Notes: generated by a model not told the origin, from the letters alone. A stretch of DNA of 41,503 bases from Methanocorpusculum sp. (GCA_030539655.1 JAUNXT010000001.1:11307-52809), one strand, 5' to 3'; shown: positions 34,259 to 41,481, counted from the first letter of the stretch. A program made the numbers and translations.

Positions 34259-35332
34259 TTAAGTTTCACCATCTTTTGTTCTGCATACATGCTTTTTCCG
34301 GCACTTCGGGCAGAGTACATCCCCGCATTCGCGGCATTTTCTCATCTTTGATTTCGGGAAGGATTTTCCGCAGCCGTCACAGATTATCTCTTCTTCCTCT
34401 TTCTTTCCCTTTGTGTCTGTGCTTTGAGGGGAGGACTCTTTTGCCTCCGGGTTTTCTTCTCTTTTTTTATCTCCGGTCTTCTGCGGTTCCGGTGTTTTTA
34501 TCTCCCGGTTTTCTCCCTTTTCCTTATCTTTTGTCTCCTGCGTATCCGATGTTTTTTTCTCCCGTTTTCCTTCTTTTTCTGCTGCGGTCTCTTTTTGTTT
34601 ATCCTTGTCCTTGTCCTTATCTTTATCCTTATCCTTTCCCTTTCTGTCTCCCGGTTTCGCACAGGAGTGGTGTTTCCTGCATTTCGGACAAAGGACTGCT
34701 CCGCAGTTCTGGCACTTCCTCATCTTTGATTTGGGGTATGAGTTTCCGCATCCGTCGCAGACAATCTGCTCTTCCTCCTCTTCTTTTGCCTCTGCCTCCT
34801 TTTTCTCTCCGTCCGTTTCTACTGCATCTCCGGTTTGTGCCGCTTTTTTGCCGGCGAAGAGCGGAATAAATCCGAGTACGCTTTTTTTCTCGGGTTCAGG
34901 TCTTGGACAGCGGTGTTTTTCCCTGCAGATCTGGCAGAGTACCATGCCGCAGTCGGGGCATTTCCACATGTCGGACTGCGGGTATGACTCTCCACATTCC
35001 TCGCATTCGATGAAAGGATTTAGTGAACGCACATACGCGGAGTAGGCTTCGTCTTCGGACATCGGAGCAGGCATATCGTTTTCCATCTCCTGTGGGGCCG
35101 GCAGGAGTGTTTTTGAGGACGCGGCTGCTGATGCTGCAGAGGCCGATAGTACAGGGGCTGATGGTTTGGGGGAGGTGGACTCTGCTGTGCAGTCATGGGT
35201 TTTCTGACATTCCGCACAGAAGAGTTCTTTGCAGGCGCTGCACTGTTTCAGTTCGGAGATGTCAAAGAGTCTGCCGCACCCGGCGCATCTGAGCCGTATT
35301 GTGTTGTCGTTAAACAGATTGTTGTTCGTCAT
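34259..35332 (-). CDS. Protein with four AN1-like zinc modules and charged linkers
   Basis: The 357-residue protein has four 33-residue copies of C-x2-C-x11-C-x2-C-x4-C-x2-C-x3-H-x-C, at residues 16-48, 110-142, 192-224 and 318-350. Eight ligands per copy suggest two zinc ions in a cross-brace, close to AN1 fingers (which have C-x2-H-x5-H-x-C at the end) and B-boxes. Copies 3 and 4 are nearly identical (CDGCG.S.PKSKMRKC). Linkers are low complexity: Ala/Ser-rich after copy 1, then Lys/Glu/Asp-rich with a KD dipeptide repeat (about 231-246). There is no membrane segment. It is probably cytoplasmic and may bind nucleic acid or proteins. I know no named family with this four-copy layout. Confidence 0.85.
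   Translation of the reverse strand: MTNNNLFNDNTIRLRCAGCGRLFDISELKQCSACKELFCAECQKTHDCTAESTSPKPSAPVLSASAASAAASSKTLLPAPQEMENDMPAPMSEDEAYSAYVRSLNPFIECEECGESYPQSDMWKCPDCGMVLCQICREKHRCPRPEPEKKSVLGFIPLFAGKKAAQTGDAVETDGEKKEAEAKEEEEEQIVCDGCGNSYPKSKMRKCQNCGAVLCPKCRKHHSCAKPGDRKGKDKDKDKDKDKDKQKETAAEKEGKREKKTSDTQETKDKEKGENREIKTPEPQKTGDKKREENPEAKESSPQSTDTKGKKEEEEIICDGCGKSFPKSKMRKCRECGDVLCPKCRKKHVCRTKDGET
34595..34642 (-). repeat. Hexanucleotide repeat encoding Lys-Asp dipeptides
   Basis: Within the zinc-module gene, about seven consecutive Lys-Asp codon pairs form an imperfect 6-bp tandem repeat. Copy-number change would keep the frame and only alter linker length. Confidence 0.7.
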
Positions 35333-35443
35333 GTCCTGAAATGCAGTATCTGATATTATTTTGGATGTTATTCTATAAGGATATTCGGATTTTTCGGACG
35401 GAGGATGCTGGTGTTTCAGAACAGGAGTTGTCGCATTCCCAAA

Positions 35444-35804
35444 GGTGGATTCTCATAGGTAAGGAGGATTCGGGAATCCACCTTGAAAAACCAGAAATAA
35501 AGACTTGTTTTTAAAAATAACCCGCCACATCAGTATTTGTTTCTGAAAGGAGGATTCTTTTCGGAAAAGTGTTTCCTATAGACATTATCATTATTATCAT
35601 CTATACCCGTTATTCCCTATAGATGGACTTTTCCGGAAAGAATCCGCCACTCCGGAAGTAAAATTATTAAATTAAGGTTAGAATAGAAAACAAGACAGAA
35701 ATATGGATTATTCTGTGGTGGATTCTCAAAAAAGAATCCACCGGAATCGGGAAAGAATCCACCTTTTGGTGGTGAGAATCCACCTTTTTTCCAAAGAATC
35801 CACC
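35444..35804. repeat. Iteron-like array of the motif AGAATCCACC
   Basis: Ten copies of AGAATCCNCC or its complement lie in 361 bp, some with one end base changed. Forward copies start at 35473 (first base G), 35639 (CGCC), 35733, 35754, 35775 and 35795. Reverse copies (GGNGGATTCT) are at 35444, 35463, 35549 and 35717. The last four forward copies are spaced 21, 21 and 20 bp, i.e. two helical turns, so a protein could bind them on one face. The pair at 35717 and 35733 forms a 10-bp perfect stem. The segment 35461-35484 is a 24-bp palindrome with one mismatched pair. Confidence 0.8.
35549..35648. repeat. Long inverted repeat around an AT-rich core
   Basis: Arms 35549-35581 and 35617-35648 match at 20 of 22 bases over their outer parts (GGAGGATTCTTTTCGGAAAA against GGCGGATTCTTTCCGGAAAA) and again at the inner CTATAG. 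The 35-bp spacer is AT-rich (ATTATCATTATTATCATC). The outer ends are themselves copies of the iteron motif. Confidence 0.7.
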
Positions 35805-35835
35805 ACTTTCCCGCGTCCCCGCCGATGGTTTATTC

Positions 35836-35925
35836 CCAACCTGAGGAGGGCGAGGGATGAGCGCAGCGAATCGTGAGCCGTGAGCAAGTCCGAAGGACTG
35901 GCGATGAGACACGGCAAAATGGCTC
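35836..35925 (-). repeat. Dispersed hairpin repeat, second copy
   Basis: Read on the minus strand, this segment has CCTTCGGACTTGCTCACGG and GATTCGCTGCGCTC in the same order as the copy near 9090-9125 (CCTTCGGCCTGCTCACGA, ACTGCGTTCGC). It contains the small stem GTCCGAAGGAC. The two copies are degenerate and oppositely oriented. Confidence 0.55.
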
Positions 35926-35955
35926 GCGGACTGGTAACTGGTGCCAAACTGTCAC

Positions 35956-36056
35956 CATTTTGTCACACATTTATACATACCATTATCTTTTCCGAAGAGT
36001 GGTCATACCAAAAATCGAAAGTGTTGACAAAAAGATGTACATTTTGGCACACATTT
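35956..36056 (+). repeat. Pair of 17-bp direct repeats
   Basis: CATTTTGTCACACATTT (35956-35972) and CATTTTGGCACACATTT (36040-36056) differ at one base and are 84 bp apart, i.e. eight helical turns. They lie upstream of the small peptide gene promoter and may be activator or repressor sites. Confidence 0.6.
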
Positions 36057-36098
36057 TTTGTGAAACAGTCGTTTTTTGAATAATTAATTATTTTACCC

Positions 36099-36193
36099 AT
36101 AAATAGCATACATAAAACCCGCAGGGACAGCCCTCTTTATGGGGACGGGACCTGCCCCGGAGTAAACCGGGAAACAAATCAGGACAGATCACA
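36099..36193 (+). promoter_or_regulatory. Promoter and structured leader of the 34-residue peptide gene
   Basis: A TATA-like CATAAATAG (36099-36107), or an upstream TTAATTATTTTA, should start transcription near 36113-36130. The leader can fold into a stem GCAGG (36121-36125) with CCTGC (36151-36155) enclosing CCC/GGG pairs, and a hairpin CCCGG-AGTAAA-CCGGG (36156-36171). If transcription starts inside the first stem only the second would form. It matches no riboswitch class that I recognise. AGGA lies about 10 nt before the ATG. Confidence 0.5.
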
Positions 36194-36298
36194 ATGTCTT
36201 CAAACTTCATAACTCTGATTTGCATGGTAGTCATGACTATCCTGCAGGTTGTTCACAGTATATGTGAACTCGCTGACCGGTTGAATAAAAAAAGATGA
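36194..36298 (+). CDS. 34-residue hydrophobic peptide, possible small membrane protein or toxin
   Basis: The ATG at 36194 opens 34 codons ending in TGA at 36296-36298. Residues 4-22 form one hydrophobic helix (FITLICMVVMTILQVV), followed by SICELADRLNKKR, a charged basic tail. The architecture (one helix plus a basic tail) resembles small toxic membrane peptides of type I toxin-antitoxin systems and other tiny membrane regulators. The stop codon lies inside the stem of a strong terminator hairpin, so the transcript is compact and self-contained. I know no archaeal homologue. Coding status rests on start, AGGA, helix and terminator. A structured non-coding RNA is the alternative. Confidence 0.6.
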   Translation: MSSNFITLICMVVMTILQVVHSICELADRLNKKR

Positions 36299-36322
36299 CA
36301 GGAGTCTTCCTGTCATCTTTTT
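36289..36322 (+). terminator. Strong hairpin terminator after the small peptide gene
   Basis: A perfect stem of 13-15 bp (AAAGATGACAGGA paired with TCCTGTCATCTTT) has a 4-base loop GTCT and ends in a run of five thymidines. It overlaps the peptide stop codon. It is much stronger than other terminators in this window, which are mostly bare T tracts. Confidence 0.8.
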
Positions 36323-36717
36323 ACCGGCGGGAAAAGGTTTATATTTTTTTACATCCTATTATGTTATGTAACTCTGTTACTAAACCGGTTGCTTAACAGG
36401 TTTGCGATCAGGGATATGATGTTTGAAACGTGTATGCTGTCCTGGAAGTTGTGACCCGGGACAAACAGGCATCACGTTTTCGGATGATCGGTTTTTTTGC
36501 GAGTGTTTTTATGAGTCAGCTGCAGTGCTCATTTTTACATCAGCCGCGGCCGCACGGCGAAATGACAAAGAGAATCCGCACCGTCAGTTACAAGACGACG
36601 CATAAAATCCGCGCCGGAGTCGCCCCGCACCCCGCTCAATCCCTCTGTAATCCCCCTTCATCTGCTGTCCTCAAACGAAGCCCTTAATCCCTGAAACATC
36701 AAATATACAAACTGCAT

Positions 36718-37884
36718 ATGAAATATATCCTCATCTTAGCAGACGGAGCAGCAGATGAACCGCTCGCGGACCGGGGCGGAAAGACGCCTCTGGAGCTTGC
36801 GGCAAAGCCGAACATGGATAAAATCGCCAGATACGGCCGCTGCGGCATGCTGCAGACCGTCGACCCCTCGCTTACCCCCGGGTCGGATGTTGCAAACATG
36901 TCAATCATGGGCTACGACCCGATGAAATACTACAGCGGACGCGGTGCGCTCGAAGCGCTCAGTATGGGTGTCTCCTTCCCTGAAACCGACTGGGCATACC
37001 GCTGCAACCTGGTAACAATTGAAGACGGAAAGATGAAAGACTTCTCCGCAGGCCACATCACAAGCGAAGAAGGAGCGGCGCTTTTTGCCTCCCTTCAGGA
37101 AAAGTTCCCGGCACTCTCCTTCTACCCCGGGGTATCCTACCGCAACATCATCATGTTCCCCGGCGCAAAAGGCTCTGAATCCTATCCTCCGCACGACATC
37201 GTAGGTGAGGATATCGCTCAGTATCTCCCCAAAGGACCTGATGCGGAGGTTCTTCTCGCCGCCATGAAATGTGCTGAAGAAGTGTTCCGCGATCACCCGG
37301 TAAACAAGGCGCGTATTGCCGCAGGAAAAGCGCCTGCTACGACCATCTGGCCCTGGAGCGGCGGGAAAAAGCCTGAAATGCCTGCATTTGAGGATGTCTA
37401 CGGCAAAAAAGGAGCGGTTATCTCCGCGGTCGATCTGCTCTTCGGAATAGCTGCATGTGCGAAGATGCAGATAATCAAAGTCGAGGGAGCAACCGGATTC
37501 CTTGATACCAACTTCATGGGCAAGGCAAAGGCGGCAGTTGACGCGGCAAACGGGGATGCAGACTTTGTCTATCTCCATGTCGAAGCAACAGATGAGGCAG
37601 GACACATGGGAAGCATTGAGGAAAAGATCCGTGCCATCGAAAATCTGGATAAAGCTGTCGGCTACATTCTGGAGCACTTCGACGGAGTTGTCATGCTGAT
37701 GCCTGACCACCCGACGCCGATTGTGAAAAAGACGCACACCCACGACCCGGTCCCGTTTGCGATAATGGGGCCCGGATTTGAAGCGGACGGCTGTCAGTGC
37801 TACACGGAAAAAGAATGCCGCGAAAAGGGTGCATTCGGGACCATTAAGGCAGCGTCGCTTCTTAAGATGGTGTTTGAGAACTAA
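36718..37884 (+). CDS. apgM: 2,3-bisphosphoglycerate-independent phosphoglycerate mutase, archaeal type
   Basis: The 388-residue enzyme interconverts 3- and 2-phosphoglycerate in gluconeogenesis and glycolysis. It belongs to the alkaline-phosphatase superfamily aPGAM group. The N-terminal ILILADGAADEP holds the first metal aspartate, and TPGSDVANMSIMGYDP the catalytic serine. YLHVEATDEAGHMG and MLMPDHPTP..THTHDPVPF supply the remaining metal ligands. Its length is typical (about 400). A TATA-like AAATATAC lies about 20-25 nt before the ATG, suggesting a leaderless mRNA. It is separated from neighbours by the repeat island. Confidence 0.96.
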   Translation: MKYILILADGAADEPLADRGGKTPLELAAKPNMDKIARYGRCGMLQTVDPSLTPGSDVANMSIMGYDPMKYYSGRGALEALSMGVSFPETDWAYRCNLVTIEDGKMKDFSAGHITSEEGAALFASLQEKFPALSFYPGVSYRNIIMFPGAKGSESYPPHDIVGEDIAQYLPKGPDAEVLLAAMKCAEEVFRDHPVNKARIAAGKAPATTIWPWSGGKKPEMPAFEDVYGKKGAVISAVDLLFGIAACAKMQIIKVEGATGFLDTNFMGKAKAAVDAANGDADFVYLHVEATDEAGHMGSIEEKIRAIENLDKAVGYILEHFDGVVMLMPDHPTPIVKKTHTHDPVPFAIMGPGFEADGCQCYTEKECREKGAFGTIKAASLLKMVFEN

Positions 37885-37912
37885 CCATCTTCAAACCAAC
37901 CTTTTTTAACTG

Positions 37913-38545
37913 TTATCTCCGTTTCTTCTCCGACCGCCGTTCCTTTTTCCGCTTCTCGATATATGCCGCATGTTTTTTCCGGAGCTTCTCATCCGGGGAG
38001 AGCTTCTCCGCCCGGGAAAGAACCGCATCCAGCGCTTCGGACGACAGGCGCGTCTCCTTCAGATACGGGGCAAGGGATTTTGCGAGGGTACCTGTCCGAA
38101 GGATTTCTCGCTCTATCTCCTCATCAAGGGTACAGGTGTCATTAAACACTGCAAATGAACGGCAGCAGTCTTTTTGGACACCAAAGTATGCCGCGGCAGC
38201 TTCCGCATGACGTTTACTTTGAAGTATCGGATTCGGGAATGAAAGTACGGTCTCCCCCGTTTTCGTCCAGAGGCGGTCATGAACCTTTCCGATGACCGTC
38301 CCTGTCATATGTTTGCACTCAAAAACAAAGATTCCCGCCTTTGAGATAAAAAGCCCGTCCGTCTCTGCAAAACCCTTTCCCGCCCCTGTTTCCGTAGGGA
38401 TAAATACCGCCTCCTTTGCGGAAAAACACGGGGAGGAAAGGGTGCGCCCGATGACCTCCAGTGCCTTTCTCAGGAGCATCTCCTCCTCCTCCCCTCGCTG
38501 CTTTGCAAGGGATTTTATCTCGCAGGCATCCTCGTCCATGAACAT
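37913..38545 (-). CDS. NERD-domain protein
   Basis: The 210-residue protein has a nuclease-related domain (NERD) in its central part. The motif TDGLFISKAGIFVFECKHMTG (about 63-83) contains the Asp and Glu-x-Lys pattern of PD-(D/E)xK-like folds, and a Trp (RLWT) follows as in the family. The C-terminus (about 180-210) is a basic, charged helix, ending KKERRSEKKRR, which may bind nucleic acid. NERD proteins are often linked with DNA processing, but few have a tested activity. The start codon overlaps the stop of the HAD gene by one base, so the two are translationally linked. Confidence 0.8.
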   Translation of the reverse strand: MFMDEDACEIKSLAKQRGEEEEMLLRKALEVIGRTLSSPCFSAKEAVFIPTETGAGKGFAETDGLFISKAGIFVFECKHMTGTVIGKVHDRLWTKTGETVLSFPNPILQSKRHAEAAAAYFGVQKDCCRSFAVFNDTCTLDEEIEREILRTGTLAKSLAPYLKETRLSSEALDAVLSRAEKLSPDEKLRKKHAAYIEKRKKERRSEKKRR

Positions 38546-39369
38546 TATTCTCCGGTTAATTCATCGGCTATTGCCGCAACATCCCTGATATCATAGATAA
38601 TTTTATCTGCCGTCTTTTTCAGAATCTCAGGACGCTCCCCCTCCTGCTGGAGTGTTAAGACGGACACGTCTGCTGCACGCATCGCGGATAAATCATTAAT
38701 TCCGTCACCTGTCATCATCACAATATCGTATTCACTTTTAAGCGAGGTGACAATCTGGGCCTTTGTGACCGGCGTTGCAACCCCGTGCACCCGGTTTCGC
38801 GGGATACCAATCTTATCAGCCACCATCTCCAGTTTTTCCGTCCGGTCCCCTGATGCCACATAGACGGCAATTCCTTTTTTATGAAGCGAGGAGATGAGCT
38901 CCCTGACCCCCGGGAACGGGTATCCTGCAGCAGCTATTCCAAACTCAATCGTGCGTGTTCTGGTGTTTACAATAACACCTGCGTTGAGTGCGAAAAGCTC
39001 GTTTTCGCGGCTTACGGTTGCTTTGCAGGTGGATACCGCTTTTTGCAGGTCACCTGCCTTAGCCGTCGTATCGCTGTAGAGGATGTCTGCCACCTCATCC
39101 GCATCAATGATGTTCCTGCCGCACGAAATGCCAAAGGTAATCTCCTTTTCCTTAATCCACGCGGAAAGAAGCTGATTTCCGTCACATTCACGCAGGTCCG
39201 AGGAGTTGACATTCAGCATAACAAGCAGCCGTGCGGGGTCCTCAAAGGTCAGCATCGTGGTCTCGATGTTTTGGGGAATCAGCTCTTTTGTTGCAAAATT
39301 GACCACTGAGCGGACGGTTTTCAGGAGGGTGCCTGCGCTGTCAAAGACGATGGCAAGGGACATATACAA
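38545..39369 (-). CDS. Soluble P-type-ATPase-like HAD phosphatase, MJ0968-type
   Basis: The 274-residue protein is a free-standing HAD domain resembling the catalytic part of P-type ATPases but without membrane helices. Motif I is FDSAGTLLKT (nucleophile Asp10, in place of DKTGT). Motif II is YVASGDRTEK, the motif III lysine is K223 region VTKAQIV, and motif IV is MMTGDGINDLSAM. MJ0968 of Methanocaldococcus has the same layout and is a phosphatase in vitro. The physiological substrate is unknown. The gene overlaps the NERD gene by one base and diverges from the PAN gene. Confidence 0.85.
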   Translation of the reverse strand: MYMSLAIVFDSAGTLLKTVRSVVNFATKELIPQNIETTMLTFEDPARLLVMLNVNSSDLRECDGNQLLSAWIKEKEITFGISCGRNIIDADEVADILYSDTTAKAGDLQKAVSTCKATVSRENELFALNAGVIVNTRTRTIEFGIAAAGYPFPGVRELISSLHKKGIAVYVASGDRTEKLEMVADKIGIPRNRVHGVATPVTKAQIVTSLKSEYDIVMMTGDGINDLSAMRAADVSVLTLQQEGERPEILKKTADKIIYDIRDVAAIADELTGE

Positions 39370-39410
39370 GATATTGGGGTTGAATCCTTAATTTTATTTC
39401 GGAAATACTT

Positions 39411-39419
39411 TTATCTTAG
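39411..39419 (+). promoter_or_regulatory. Predicted TATA region of the PAN gene
   Basis: CTTTTATCTTA (about 39409-39419) is about 26-36 nt before the ATG at 39445. The mRNA would be nearly leaderless. Confidence 0.45.
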
Positions 39420-39444
39420 CCTTTCATATCAGATATACACATTT

Positions 39445-40758
39445 ATGACAGACAGCAGCGATATAAATGAAAGTGACGTAACCTATCCGAAACATCCCGC
39501 GGCAGGTACCTCTGCCGGGACAGGGGAGCTGTCCGGAAAGGAGGCAGAGGGAACCCCGGGAGAGCTTGCGGCGCTTAGAAAAACCAATATCATGCTGGAA
39601 AGCAGGAATTACGAGCTGCGCGAGTCTGTCCGCCAGGCGCGGCTTATGCTTGCTGCAGCCGAGTCTGAACGTGACCAGTACCGCCGCGAGGCAAAAAAGT
39701 ATAAGGCTGAACTCCAGCAGATGAAGATGCCGCCTCTTGTGGTGGGGACTGTGGAGCAGAATTTAGGTGACAGACGGGTTGTTGTCCGAAGCACCACAGG
39801 ACCGAGCTTTGTTTCGCACGTCTCGGAAGAGGTTGCAGAGGAGGCGCTCAAGGCAGGCGCACAGTGTGCTCTGCACCCTCAGTCCTTTGTTCTTGCAGAG
39901 ATTCTTCCGGACCGTATTGACTCACATGTCTGTGCGATGGAAATTGTTGCAGCGCCTGATGTGACATACGATGATGTGGGAGGTCTTGAGACACAGAAGC
40001 GTCTTCTCCGCGAGGCAATCGAGCTTCCGCTCAATTCCCCGGAGCTTTTTGAAAAAGCAGGTGTTGAGCCGCCAAAAGGCGTTCTCCTGTACGGGTCCCC
40101 GGGAACAGGAAAGACCCTTCTTGCAAAGGCCGCCGCACACGAAACCCATGCCTCGTTTATCCGTGTGGTGGGGTCGGAACTCGTGCAGAAGTACATCGGA
40201 GAAGGGGCGCGGATGGTGCGCGAGCTGTTTGCCATGGCACGCGAAAAGGCCCCGTCAATTGTGTTTATCGATGAAATTGATGCAATCGGCTCGGAACGGA
40301 CCGCAGAGGCATACTCTGCAGGTGACCACGAGGTCGGGCGCACCCTTATGCAGCTTTTGGCAGAGCTCGACGGCTTTAATCCGCGGGGCAATGTCAAAAT
40401 AATTGCTGCAACAAACCGGATTGACATCCTTGATGCAGCACTTTTGCGGCCCGGACGGTTTGACCGTATCATCGAGTTCCCTCTCCCGAATGCGGAAGAG
40501 CGTGAGAGCATCTTATCCATCCACACGAAGAAGATGCACATGTCAAAGGATGTTAATCTCGCAAAACTTGCCGCGGAAACGGAAGGATTCAATGGTGCCG
40601 AGTTAATGGCTCTTTCAGTTGAGGCAGGCATGCAGGCAATCCGGAGCAGACGTACCCTGATAAAAGCGGCTGATTTTGCAAAAGCGGCTGAAGCGGTTAA
40701 AAACGGACGGGAGAAGAAAGAGCTTCGTCCGGAGATTCCGGACGGGGTGTATCTCTAA
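39445..40758 (+). CDS. pan: Proteasome-activating nucleotidase
   Basis: The 437-residue AAA ATPase unfolds proteins and feeds them into the 20S proteasome. An acidic, Gly-rich start (1-38) is followed by a coiled coil (about 40-95) and an OB domain (about 98-165). The AAA module has Walker A GSPGTGKT at 217-224, Walker B IVFIDEID at 272-279 and the sensor/arginine-finger region ATNRIDILDAALLRPGRFDR. The C-terminal VYL is a perfect HbYX motif, which docks in the proteasome alpha-ring and opens its gate. The start is ATG 39445. A T-rich terminator follows the stop. The proteasome subunits are not in the window. Confidence 0.97.
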   Translation: MTDSSDINESDVTYPKHPAAGTSAGTGELSGKEAEGTPGELAALRKTNIMLESRNYELRESVRQARLMLAAAESERDQYRREAKKYKAELQQMKMPPLVVGTVEQNLGDRRVVVRSTTGPSFVSHVSEEVAEEALKAGAQCALHPQSFVLAEILPDRIDSHVCAMEIVAAPDVTYDDVGGLETQKRLLREAIELPLNSPELFEKAGVEPPKGVLLYGSPGTGKTLLAKAAAHETHASFIRVVGSELVQKYIGEGARMVRELFAMAREKAPSIVFIDEIDAIGSERTAEAYSAGDHEVGRTLMQLLAELDGFNPRGNVKIIAATNRIDILDAALLRPGRFDRIIEFPLPNAEERESILSIHTKKMHMSKDVNLAKLAAETEGFNGAELMALSVEAGMQAIRSRRTLIKAADFAKAAEAVKNGREKKELRPEIPDGVYL

Positions 40759-40759
40759 T

Positions 40760-40796
40760 CTTTATTTTTTTGTTTTTTTATTTTTTATTTTGTAAC
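40760..40796 (+). terminator. Multiple T-tract terminator of pan
   Basis: The stop is followed within 5 bp by runs of seven, seven, six and four thymidines (from TTTATTTTTTTG to ATTTTG). There is no stem. This is a textbook archaeal U-tract terminator. Confidence 0.7.
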
Positions 40797-41012
40797 TGTT
40801 CAGTCCCTTTTTTGAAATACAAACGATTAATCTATTTGCGGTTTCCTGATTACAGAAGCCGAAAAATCTCTTTTTCAGAAAAGAGGGTGAATAGATACTT
40901 GTCAGTTCTTTTTTTTCTTCAGAGCTGACTCATTGTCGTAATTCCGATGAGTAAAAAAACATCATGATTTTTACAAACCTTTATTCAGTTATCTGTACAA
41001 TAATGGGGTATC

Positions 41013-41459
41013 ATGAGAAAAACACACATTCTCTTTATCTCTGCAGTCTTTCTGCTGTGTGCAGTGCTTTGCACCGCAGGCTGCATCAGTTCATCTGAAT
41101 CAGATGTTACTTCCACGGCCCGGGATGTCAACGGTTCTGACATAAGTTCTGACATAATTATTGGCGACTGGATAGCAGAGGACGGCTCTGCTGTAACGAC
41201 TGTGACCTTCAGCGAAGACAAATCAGGAAGTCTTGTTTATGACGTAACAGAAGAGGGTTCTTTTACTACAACGAGATTCTACTTCACCTGGGAAAACAAT
41301 GGGGATAATACCTACTTACTGCTGATTGCCGATGAACTCAAAGACGGCTGTACACTTAATGCAGACGGCAGTAAGCTGACCCTTGACGGCAGTGTCTTTT
41401 CAGTCTATGTCGTCCCTGAGATGGCAGGACTGGTTCTGGAAAAGATGCAGTGGGAGTGA
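41013..41459 (+). CDS. Small secreted lipoprotein of unknown function
   Basis: The 148-residue protein begins with a lipoprotein signal: MRKTH, a hydrophobic core, and lipobox TAGC with the acylated cysteine at residue 24. A Ser/Asp-rich linker (25-50) follows. The mature domain (51-148) is beta-rich (IIGDWIAEDGSA, RFYFTWENNGDNTYLL, SKLTLDGSVFSVYVV), suggesting a small lipocalin-like or beta-sandwich fold such as those in archaeal surface lipoproteins, but I do not recognise the family. The ATG at 41013 is about 30 nt after CCTTTATTC (40977-40985). A hairpin follows the stop. Confidence 0.75.
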   Translation: MRKTHILFISAVFLLCAVLCTAGCISSSESDVTSTARDVNGSDISSDIIIGDWIAEDGSAVTTVTFSEDKSGSLVYDVTEEGSFTTTRFYFTWENNGDNTYLLLIADELKDGCTLNADGSKLTLDGSVFSVYVVPEMAGLVLEKMQWE

Positions 41460-41481
41460 TTCGGAGTTTTTACCTCCGAAT
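41459..41481 (+). terminator. Hairpin after the lipoprotein gene
   Basis: TTCGGAG pairs with CTCCGAA across a 7-base loop TTTTTAC, extended by an A-T pair. It starts at the last base of the stop codon. No T tract follows directly, so it may be a terminator or a 3'-end stabiliser. Confidence 0.5.

Larger units (their letters stand above)
35333..36717. other. Repeat-rich 1.4-kb intergenic island
   Basis: Between the zinc-module gene and apgM no large gene is supported. From left to right it holds iteron-like motifs (35444-35804), a long inverted repeat inside them, a copy of the dispersed hairpin repeat (35836-35925), a pair of 17-bp direct repeats (35956 and 36040), a small peptide gene with leader and terminator (36099-36322), a TATA-like GGTTTATATTTTT (about 36335-36347) with no clear gene after it, and a 29-bp dispersed repeat (36579-36607). 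Confidence 0.7.

Noticed and set aside
35444-35804. CRISPR array
   Set aside because: The repeat unit is only 10 bp, occurs in both orientations and has about 11-bp or irregular spacers. No cas genes are present.
35667-35912. 81-codon minus-strand frame with a KVDS heptad-like peptide repeat
   Set aside because: The peptide repeat only reflects the 21-bp spacing of the DNA motif, one unit is 20 bp and breaks the register, the 5' part is the dispersed hairpin repeat, and reverse motif copies are not in frame.
36099-36193. Known riboswitch in the small peptide leader
   Set aside because: The two stems do not match any class I can recognise. It is described only as a structured leader.
36423-36687. 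Two overlapping short plus-strand frames before apgM
   Set aside because: They run through the 29-bp dispersed repeat, lack recognisable domains and start with weak codons. A TATA-like element upstream keeps a small RNA possible.
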